64,000 nucleotides of DNA, taken from Anisodus tanguticus. Lineage: Eukaryota; Streptophyta; Magnoliopsida; Solanales; Solanaceae. Made by a program: the position numbers and the translations under genes. Shown here in pieces: positions 11,940 through 21,818 of this stretch. Numbering within the stretch: the first letter of the stretch is position 1; each line of letters starts with the position of its first letter. Under the pieces are notes generated by a model. It was not told where the DNA came from. It worked only from the letters and a program-made list of their open reading frames with translations, and ran no database searches. The stretch lies in contig CM067559.1 in NCBI GenBank assembly GCA_034509755.1, positions 18,458,501 through 18,522,500 on the forward strand. The letters are read 5' to 3'.

Positions 11940-14444
11940 TGTTACAGTTCACTTTTATGCGGAGGCATAAAAGTTACCACTCTTGAAATTTATTTTATCT
12001 AGAGTGGCCACCTATTTTATAAGGAAAAATAGGAAAACCATTATTTAAAGGATTTTTCAAAAGTGAAAGAAAAATCTAAATTTAAATCAGAGTTCGGGTA
12101 AGGGTTCAAATGATCCCCGGGGAAGGTGTTATGCACCCCGATATTAAGGATCTGTAAATACAGTTGACATCGGGTCTTATATAATTAAAAAATTTCTTAA
12201 TTGCTTATAGCGTTCAAAATATTGCAAATAATTGTCATTTAAATCATTTTCCACCAAAATAGCTTTCCACACTTAAAAAATGGGCACAAAAATCTCCTTT
12301 GTAAAATTCTTTCTTCTTTTTTTTTTTTTAGAGAAAGTACTTCCTTTGTTTTCAACGGGAGGGAGAAAATACTTATTTCCCTTTACGTAAAATAGGGAAT
12401 TAAAAATACAACTTTAAAAAGAAGTCAACCATTAAGGAGGTTTATTCCCTTCACCCAAATTATAGTTCATAAAGGATTTTCCAAGTTATTAAAAATAATC
12501 ACAAACTTGGTTTAGAAACACATTAATTTAATACTTGATTAAAGCTTAAGCCAAATTGAAGGAAAATCACATTCTTTTCTGTCTTTTTTTTTTTTTTGCA
12601 AATTCTAACTCGAGATTCATTTCAAATCAAGTTTCCAAGCTAATTACAAAGTTAATTTTGAGAAAAAACAAACCACTTATTCGAACAAGTAATTAAAACA
12701 CCATTTTTATCTCTTAACGAAAGTGAACCATTTTATTTAAATTAAAGGCATAACATGGCAACTCTATGTAATTAAATTCTACTTTTAAGGGTTTCAATAA
12801 TATCTAGGTTTTTACAAATAAGCAAATACAATAAAAAGAAAGACATAAAGCTTACAGATTGGTGGGTATACCGGCCCACCAATTTTCGTATAAAAAAATC
12901 ATATTTATTCTAGACCGTTTTAATCCATGGTTGGGCCTTCTACCATTTTTACCAATGGTTGGGCCTTCAAGCTCACGGACTCGGTGAAAGAATGTGGTGT
13001 TGGCCCCTCAAGCCCAACAACTCAGGATATTCGGCGACAAAAGGGAGTGGGCCCTCGTGGGTCCTAGATCATGCAAGGAGGAGGGGAAAACAAATATATG
13101 AGTTAGAACGCACCCTAATTATATCAATTATAAACAATAAAATTAAACACTCATCCTACATATTTAACTATTTTAAAAATAATCAAATAGTAAGCCCAAA
13201 AGATAATAACTTAGATGATTTAATTCAGATCTGGGCTTAATTAACCCACACAACACAAGTATACAAGATAGCAGGCCCAATGATTCAGAACGAAAGAAAG
13301 GAGAAGACGGCAAGCCCAATACACACGTACTTTCAGATTTTTTTCAAAGAGGGGAGGAGGAAAAACAGGCCCAATACATACATGCCAACTTAAAACATAG
13401 TGATATACCTAATATACTTAGGTCTATGATATACTTGGGAGTATACCACATGCATTCCATACAAACACATACAAAAGATATTCTCATGTTATGAGATGAA
13501 ACAAAGCGTACTCTCATGGTATTACCAAACAAAGAGGTGGGCAAACTTAAACTATAGGCATACATGACCTGATTTGACTCAATTAAAGGGGCAGATAAAG
13601 CTTCAACAAATACTAGGTCTTAGGAAAATAGACGAGGATTAGCCCTAGTAGAACAAGATGACACACAGACCTTAGTACTTAATCAAACATGAACCTATCC
13701 CTTACGGTTGAATTTCAAACTTAAACAACCACACAAAAGCAGCAAATGAATCCAACTCAGAGTTAGAATTTTATTTCAAGTGTCTAAGACAGTCTAAACT
13801 AAGGTGGCCAACAAGGCGGGACAGGACCCGACGGAACAGGGTGTAGGGCAGGACCTGTCCTCCGGCGGGACTAGCGGACCGGGACTGGCGGGATCCGCCG
13901 ATGTCCCTTCCCGTTCCCGTCTGAAAAGGGGATCGGTATTATCGGGTCGGGGGCGGGGGGGTCGGGTTGAGATTGGGTTTTTCCGATTTTTTTTTTGCAC
14001 TTAATTTTTAAAAATAACATATATATAAACACCTCAATAATTGAATAAGATAGTGTAATAAAAATAACCCAAGGCTGTTTTTGTGACTCTTATATTATTT
14101 AATAGAAATATGATTTTTTTGTAATACAATTGTCAAAATTGCAATTTTGTGGTGTTGAAAGTTGCAAATAACATAGTAAAGTTGCAATTAAAAAAATTAC
14201 ATATTTAAAAATACCTTTTCTAGTTTCTTTATAATTTCTTGTGGTTCTTCAGTTGGAATTGGTATTTGTTGGTCAAATTACTCGACATCGCTTCCACCTC
14301 CGTCGGATAAGATTTCGTTGTAGTTTTCGTCTTCTTCTTCGTTGATCTTCGGTTGACCGCATCTTCTCCGCTCCGCTCGTATCCAATCTCCGAATAATAC
14401 TGCAATCTCCAAGCTGTCTCCCGCTAATGAGTGTCTATGCTCTC

Positions 14445-16555
14445 CTATCTGAAATCTGCCGGCAGAAAAAATGCTTCAGACGCTGTTGATGACGCTTGAA
14501 TGTTCAACACATCTCGGGCCATCTTTGACAGTGTTGGAAATGTCTTCTCATTCTCCCTCCAATATTTCAGCAAGTCTTCACGTCCTTCTTCATTGAGAAC
14601 TGTTTGATAAGGTACAACACCCTGCAAAACAAAAACATCAAACTCGCTAACTTGGTTAGTAGTGTTACCACTATACATTCTATGTCTAAGGCTTTCAATA
14701 CTAGCCGCCGAACGACATGTCTTTTTTGAGGTTGTGCTGAACAAGAAGAAGATGGTATGGAAGCCGGTTGGATGCTAGCACTTTCTTGTTGGTAATGCCT
14801 ATATACTTTTTTCCATTCATCTTGTATGTTAGACAACACTTCTTCTTTAGTTTGTTCAATAGGTGGTGGGTCATTTGGATTTTTTGGAGTTGGAGTTGAA
14901 AGTACTGCTATACAATCATAAATAGTTTCACTTAGTGCTTTATAACCGCCTATTTTAATAGTCGGATTTAATACAACACCAATAATATAAATAAAGGAAA
15001 TATGAATAAAATATTTTTTAAATTTGATAAACATTTTTTTAATAGGTGCCTTATAAGCTAATTTTTTCATATATTCACTAAGTAATAAAAATATTAGATC
15101 TATATAAAACAACATAGTTAAAATAGTAGGATAATATATACCGAAAACTTCTTTTATCGCTTGAAATTTTTTCTCTAGAAATACAATAAGTTCTGATTTT
15201 TTTTTCCAATCGTTATCTACAACCATATTAGTTGGATTTCGGTTATGGGCGTTAAAAAATAAAGTTATAGGTCTTCTATAATCATAAGCAACAAGTAGTT
15301 ATTTGTATAAAGAATGTCACCTAGTCGGTACTTCTTCGGGAATTTTTCTATAAGCTAGTTCACAATCGTGACAAGTTTTTTTATATTCTTTTTTTCATTG
15401 TATTCTATTACTTCTAAATATAAAGTTTATAGCAAATTGTATTTAATTAAGAATGTCTTCAAAATGTGATAGATCATCATTTACAACTAAGTTATAAATA
15501 TGACACACACATTTTATATGAAATGATTTGGAAAAGATGGAGTTAAAAGATCTTTTAAAATTCTAATAGCATAATTATTAAAAGAAGCATTATCTAATAT
15601 AATATTCATAATTTTATCAGTTATTCCATAATAATAACAAACTGAATAAATATTTTTGCAATAAAAGTACCAGTGTGCCTATCATCTATATATCTATACG
15701 CTAAAATACGTTTTTGCATAGACCATTTATAATCTATCCAATGACATGTTACCGTTAAATAATCATGGCAGTTAGTACTACGGCCTATATCAGACGTGAT
15801 AGATACTTTACCAGGAAAATAATATAAGGAATAACGTAAATACTATTGATATTCATGTGCAAATTTAAATACATCTCTCCTAACAGTTGATCTAGAAAAA
15901 CCGTTAAAAGCAGGATTAGACATATCTCTAATGTAATGAATAAAACCAGGAGAAGAATGAAATGAAAAAGGCAAACCCTCCACCGCAACTAATTTTGCTA
16001 TTGCTTCCCTATCTCTATGTTTATCGTATTTAGGGCCTACAATTCCTCCATCATAGGGTTAATTTAACCATGTACTTGATCCGGGACAGTATATGAACCT
16101 TGTCCCGACTGAGAGGGCATTGGCGCACCTAATTTTCAGCTAGGTAGTGGTCTCACATAGCTTTGTGAAAGTTTTATACGTGTCTCAATAAACCTCCCGT
16201 CCCACCCTGACCTTTTCCCATTTTAAATTTATAAACATTTTTACAAATTTGACATCTAACTACTTGATTCTTTTCCTCCCTATAAAAAAATCCATGCATC
16301 TGATTTTAATTTTCGTTTTATTGGGCCTCGTCTCATACTAGAGGGAATATGAGGCGTTTCAATTGGAAGTGGACTAGTGGGTGTGTCATCTAGATTATCT
16401 TCTATATTAAAGTCTGGTTGAGTTGTAAAAAATATCTACTCGTCTAAATCTAATGGTATTTCAGGAAAAAAATCAGTTCCATATGTGTAATAAACCAAAT
16501 CATCATGTCTAGGAATATGATGACTAGAAGAAGTACTCATGCCCTTGTTACCCAT
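14445..16555 (-). pseudogene. hAT transposase, broken
   Basis: The probable start is the ATG at 16553-16555, giving MGNKGMSTSSSHH. A frameshift near 16290 precedes a BED-type zinc finger: CQIC at 16254-16243, a GQGG motif, then His at 16182 and His at 16167 in the same frame, with a stop between the two His codons. The middle is split by stops. A segment in 14900-15200 (IIGVVLNPTIKIGGY) matches the pre-dimerisation part of the family. The C-terminus at 14560-14445 is the hAT dimerisation domain: LKYWRENEKTFPTLSKMARD, then ASSTASEAFF. It would have cut and moved elements with these ends; it cannot be made now. Confidence 0.82.
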
Positions 16556-16849
16556 ACTAAAAGAAGCCTTACCTTACCCTTAAACATACCTCTAAATCCT
16601 TCAATTTTAATTATGCTAATAAATAGTTACAGATAATAAAATTAAGTGCGCTAATTAAAATAAAGAAACAATAATAATTTAATGAAGGAACGAATGTACC
16701 AAACGCCGACGTGTAATCGAGGTTGAAAATTAAAACTTTGTTCGATGGATGATCCTCAAACTAGTTGCCAACTTCACTCCCAATTTTTGAACTTTGATGT
16801 AGTTATACAAATTAATAAATTAAAATTTAATATTTAGTAGACAATGTAG

Positions 16850-17570
16850 ACTTGTAGAGGGATAGATTGAGATATTGTAGGAAGATTTGTGAGAAAGATG
16901 AAGAGAAAATTAAATATTTATAGTTGAAAAATTGGGTTAAAGTATAAATATATTAACTTAGGGGTTAAAAATAAATATTAAGGGGGTAGGGGGGTTAGGG
17001 GGAGGCCAAAAATGGCCGTTGCATAACGCCCAAAATATAAAATGGCTATTGTGCAACAACCATTTTTGCAAAGGGGAGGGATCGGGCGGGACCGAGGCAG
17101 GTCAGGCGTAGCGGGATTGGAGCGGGACGAGCCCAAGTCCCATTACCGATTTTTTTTTATAACGGGGTAGGGGCGAGACCGGAGCAGGGTTGGGTCGGGC
17201 GGTCCCGACCCGCTGGCCCAACCCGCTATCCACCTCACCCCGATCCCCCATAAAAAAATATTTTATCGGTGTCGAGGTTCGAACTCGGGACAGGGCCTGG
17301 GATTTTCCCGTCCCGATCCGCCCCAACACGACCCCACCCTGCAAAAATAGTCGTTGAAACAACGACCAAATTTTGATTTTGGCCGTTGTGCAACGGCTAT
17401 AACGGTCATTTTTTGCCCTACCATCCAGTAAACCCCCCTATCCCCTTAATATTTATTTTTAACCTCTAAGTTAATATATTTACACTTTAACCCTATTTCT
17501 CAACTATAAATAACTCATTTTCATTTTCATTTTTCTCACAAGTCTTTCTACCATCTCAGAAGCTGTAAAT
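16850..17570. repeat. Large inverted repeat (hairpin) in the hAT leader
   Basis: The left arm (about 16880-17090) and the reverse complement of the right arm (about 17345-17550) share long runs, including 'aatatattaacttag', 'ggttaaaaataaatattaag' and 'gccgttg' plus 'caac' blocks. Between them lie about 250 bases of GC-rich 'cgggac/gtcccg' sequence that can itself fold. The transposase lies just left of the hairpin, reading away from it. No coding sequence is supported here or in 17570-18230. Confidence 0.75.
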
Positions 17571-19461
17571 TGTGAATAGTGTACTTATCAATTCTTTTGA
17601 GTTAAATTATTGACTCTAGTATTGCTATCATTTATATAATGTAGATAATTATTCGTAGAGCTTACGATGACTCGCGAAGCTTGAATAGCATGTAAGAATT
17701 GTTTACAAAATACCATGCAATAATCATATTATGAACAAATAAAGTAGCAACATGAGATGTGTTATGAACGCCAATTTATAAAGCCTTATTGGCATTTAAT
17801 GGTACATTTGTCTTTGAGTGGCTAGATTGAAGTCAATCTATGAAGCTTTTATGGAAGTCGAATGCGGCATGCACATAATTAACATATCACGGAAGCATTG
17901 ACATAAAATGTAGGGGGAGAAAGTAGTTGTAAATTGGTGCAACTTTAAATGATCATAACTCTGAGCTCGGATGTCCGTTTTACCCAAAAAAAATTGCGTA
18001 TTTTTTCTAGATGTGGCCGGTCAAACTGCCGCAAGGCGGTTTGGCACCGCCACTTTTTAGGAAAAAGTCTGTTTCCCCAATCAATTTATGTTTACCCCCA
18101 AATCGATTTCTAATTTTCCCTTTTCTTTAGTAAACATCTCACGATATACAATAGATTTCAACGTCGAAATTTCATGATAATGTAGGTGTGTCTGTCAATT
18201 TCAGTGTTGGAAATTCAATTTTAAAAAAACTCAAATTTCGTGACCCGACCCCTCCAGCCAAATCCCGGCCCCCTTCCGGCAAGACGTGGGACGGGACTGG
18301 ACCTCTTCCCGTCCCGACCCTTTCCCTGTCTCGCCAGAGCCTGCGTCCCGATCTTTTCTCCATACCACCGAGATTGGTCCCGGTCCGGCCCGCCCCGCTC
18401 CGCTTTGGCTCACTGGCCCACCCCTAGTCTAAACCAAGATAAGCAATTTGAGTACTATAGCACACACACAGAAATCAAGGGGATTGACATGCTAGCACGA
18501 AAGCAACTTGAACTACACTAGCTGGCAGGGTAAATCAACTTAGCTAGATATCTGGACATGAATAACACATACCAAAACAATACAATGGGTGTTCATACCA
18601 TACAAAAAACCTACATAACCTTAAACAGATCTTTACATTAGTCAGACTACCTCCAAAACATGTACACATATGCTTGAGATGATTTAACATATAGGATGAG
18701 GAAAGTAGGCAAGACTCTGAATATTCATTCTGAGAGGAGGGATAAGCAAAGAAAGGACCCATACATAGGTAAAAAGGAAGGGAAGGATGAATCATTGAAT
18801 GTTCCTGCCCCAAATCGTCCACACACGACTGGTGAAACCTGAACTTTTGCAAATTTATCAAAAATGGCGGATGAGAAGAGAGAGAAGTGTGTGGGGGTGA
18901 GAGGTGCGGTGCTAGGGTTCCATTCCCTAGCCGTAGTTGGAAGAAATAAAGGTTTTTGCCTTTTTTGTTGAAATAAAGGGACATGGGCTCCGGCTTGGTC
19001 CAAATCTGGACTGGGATCGGCCGAAATAAAAGCAAAACAACCCAAATTTGATAGAGGTGAGATACTAAAATGATTGAGGCTAAAATTGAAACACAAACCC
19101 GATTAAGAATCCATTTAAGGAATAGAAGTGAGATACTATTTGACCCCGTATTTAATTAATGATTTTTTTTAATTTTGAGGAGTAAAATATTAACCAATCT
19201 AATATGATTAATTTAGACAATTAATTGAATAATTATCCTCTTCAAATTATAAAAATTGATATACATTTCTTATGTAAAAATATGAAAACGATATGCAACA
19301 ATAGATTCGATAATATTTTTCCAAATATCGTGGCAAAATATTACCAGAATAATTTCGTAAAATCATTTTCATTTTATAAAATGCATATTTTACTCCGTTT
19401 GTAATTCAAGAACTCTAAATAATTAAATATAGTATTGAAGGGTAAAAATTAGGTGTCAACA

Positions 19462-19472
19462 ACTGCCCCTTC
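19462..19472 (-). other. Polypurine tract of element C
   Basis: On the minus strand GAAGGGGCAGT directly precedes the LTR start TGTTGACACC. Position and composition fit a Tat-lineage PPT. Confidence 0.75.
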
Positions 19473-20050
19473 GTTGTTCGGGGATGGCAGAACCATCCAT
19501 GAGCAACAAATTTTGACAAACCTGATTTTTAACAACCACGTTAAAAAGCTTCTCGATTTTGTGTAATTTTCTAGAATTATGGTCGGACCCCGATTTCTGG
19601 AATGTGACCGGCTCTCTGATATTAAGTTCACCTACATATCTCTGATCTCGAGAATCAGGTCACTTGTAGTTCGACTCAATTGGACGAAGAGGTTATCCTT
19701 TATGCGGAAACTCCTCTAAAAATAAAAGAAACACAAGTGTGGCTGAGCATGGCATAGAGTGGCTTCCAACTCTTGTCCAGAGAGCTTGACTCTCTTGGAA
19801 CCCTGTCTCGACTGGCGGCGCAAGAAAAAATTTCAAATTGCTCCACATGCATATAGATCTGGCTTGATTGGCTAACACTCTGAGTAGCTCCGAACCTGTT
19901 TCCTTTTGCCTGGCAGCATTGTGGGATATTTTTTATATTAATTTTGAGTTGGTGTCTTCTCGACATTGCTTAACTTTACCATGGGTGAATGACCTTCTCA
20001 GCATTCTTGCTGGTTGTTTTGATCTTTTGGGACGAGTTCTACTATCTCTT
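19473..20050 (-). other. 3' UTR of element C, no gene seen
   Basis: Unique-looking sequence between the PPT and the tandem repeats. Short open frames occur on both strands but none shows a recognisable motif. Confidence 0.5.
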
Positions 20051-21560
20051 TGATTGGTTTTACATCATCTCGACTACTTATGTGAATACCGCGGCCTCTC
20101 GATTAGTTTTACATCACCTAGACTCTTTTCAGCAAACAATATAGCCTTTCGATCGGATTTACGTCGCTTGACTTTATTGATCGAACACTGCAACCTTTCG
20201 ATCAAATTTACATCACTCAAACCCGTTTCAGCAAACACTGCAGCCTTTCGACCAGATTTACATCGCTTGACTCTGTTGAGAAAACACTACAACATTTTAG
20301 CCAGATTTATGTCACTTGGACTTCTTTCAGTGAACACAGTAGCCTTTCGACTGGATTACGTTGCTTGACTGTTGAGCAAACACTACAACCTTTTTGTTGG
20401 ATTTATGTCTCTTGGACTTCTTTCAGTGAACACAACAGTCTTTTGACAGGATTTACATCGCTTAACTCTATTGAATGAACATTGTAACCATTCAGCCGGA
20501 TTTATGTCACTCAGACTCTTTTCAATGAACACAATAGTATTTTGACCAAATTTACGTCGCTTGACACTATTGAGTGAATATTACAACCTTTCGACCGAAT
20601 TTATGTCACTCGGACTATTTTCAGCGAACACAATAGCCTTTCTACTGGATTTATGTCGCTTGACACTGTTCAGCGAACACTACAACCTTTCAATCGGATT
20701 TACGTCACTCTGATTCTTTTCAGCAAACACATCAGCCTTTCGCCTAGAGTTACGTTGCTTGACACTATTGAACGAATACTACAACCTTTCAGCTGGATTT
20801 ACGTCCCTCAGACTCTTTTTAGTGAACACATCGATCTTTCGACTAGATTTACATCACTTGACTCTGTTGAGCGAACACTGCACCCTTTCAGCCGGATTTA
20901 CGTTACTCAGAGTCTTTTCAGTGAACACAACAACATTTCAATCGGATCTACATCGCTTGACACTGTTGAGCAAACAATGTAACCTTTTGGTTAGATTTAC
21001 GTCACTCAAACCATTTTTAGCAAACACAACAGCCTTTCGACCAGATTTATGTCGATTGACACTGTTGAGCGAACACTTTAACCTTTCGGCTTGATTTACG
21101 TCACTCGAACTATTTTCAATAAACGTAATAGCCTTTCGACCGGATTTACTTCACTTGACATTGTTAAGTGAACACTGCAACCTTTCGGTTGGATTTACAT
21201 CGCTTGATACTATTGAGCGAACACTAAAACTTTTCGGTCGTATTTACAACACTCAGACTATTTTTAGTGAACACAGCCGCCTTTTGAGTGGATTTACGTC
21301 ATTCAGACTATTTTCAGCAAACACATCAGTCTATTGACTTTATTTACATCTCTTGACACTGTTGAGCGAACACTGCAACCTTTCGGCCAAATTTACGTTG
21401 CTCAGACTATTTTTAGCGAACACAATAACCTTTCGACTGGATTTACATTGTTTGACACTATTTATCAAACACTGCAACCTTTCAACCAGATTTAAGTCAC
21501 CGAACTATTTTCAGCGAACACAACAACCTTCCGACAAGATTTACATCCCTTGACTCTATG
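20050..21560. repeat. Tandem array, 49-50 bp monomer in about 100-bp dimers, in 3' UTR of element C
   Basis: About thirty diverged units share the core 'cctttcgaccggatttac' followed by 'gtc'. Unit starts at 20145, 20194 and 20244 give a period of 49-50. Two monomer types alternate: one continues 'gcttgacactgttgagcg', the other 'actcagactattttcagc', and both end in 'aacac'. The higher period is therefore about 99-100 bp. The open frames across this block (for example 20054-20368, 20759-21094) are products of repetition, not a gene. Tandem repeats in this position are known in Tat/Ogre elements. Confidence 0.9.
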
Positions 21561-21597
21561 CGGCTCTCATGGCTGAATTATTTTTCTTCATCCTTTA

Positions 21598-21790
21598 TAT
21601 GGGTTGTGACCCTTCGGGTATAATTACCCCTTTGTTCATTTGTTAGCTATGACCCTCTCAGTCTGATAGCCCTCTTGCTCAGTTTGTTAGTTGTGACCCT
21701 TTTGGTCAGATTACCCTTTTGTTTATCTTGTTTACTGTGACCCTCTCAGTTCAGTAGCCTTTCTATTTGTCTTTATAGCCCTTTGGCTCT
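21598..21790. repeat. Second tandem array, 44-bp unit, four copies
   Basis: 'tgaccct'-type starts at 21606, 21650, 21694 and 21738 are spaced exactly 44 bases. Each unit reads roughly 'tgaccctctcagtctgatagcc' then a T-rich stretch with 'tttgtt'. It lies between the end of the integrase remnant and the longer array. Confidence 0.8.
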
Positions 21791-21818
21791 GTTTGTGTTG
21801 ATTGTAGCACTTTCTCTG

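Larger units (their letters stand above)
13800..18426 (-). mobile_element. hAT-superfamily DNA transposon inserted in LTR of element C
   Basis: The element is bounded by a perfect 8-bp duplication GTCTAAAC (13792-13799 and 18427-18434), the size expected for hAT. The left end reads TAAGGTGGCCAACAAGG and the right end, on the minus strand, TAGGGGTGGGCCAGTGAG; these are imperfect terminal inverted repeats of a common plant hAT type. GC-rich 'gcgggacggg' repeats lie inside both ends (13810-13960, 18240-18410). A minus-strand transposase relic occupies the left half and a large hairpin lies upstream of it. Confidence 0.88.
11940..19461 (-). repeat. 3' LTR of element C, interrupted by a hAT element
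   Basis: On the coding strand it starts at 19461 (TGTTGACACC) and ends at 11940 (...GTAACA). Bases 11940-12305 match the truncated 5' LTR at 41107-41475, which fixes the outer end. Subtracting the hAT and its duplication leaves an LTR of about 2.9 kb. The stretches 12306-13790 and 18435-19461 are AT-rich and hold no supported gene; the proline-rich open frames at 18544-19096 are not conserved as a known family. Confidence 0.75.

Noticed and set aside
13794..14004. GC-rich open frames on both strands, and similar ones at 17102-17362 and 18172-18521
   Set aside because: Low-complexity 'gcggga' subterminal repeats of the hAT element produce open frames by composition.
18544..19096. Two proline/serine-rich minus-strand open frames of 123 and 163 codons
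   Set aside because: They lie within the LTR of element C and overlap in different frames with no family resemblance.
20054..21553. Several open frames giving repetitive peptides of the TLLSEHCNLSAGFTS kind
   Set aside because: They arise from the 49/50-bp tandem repeat, which is not a multiple of three and so cycles frames; the coding strand of the element is the opposite one.
20050..21800. CRISPR-like regular spacing
   Set aside because: Units are contiguous and diverged with no unique spacers, and the context is a plant retrotransposon.
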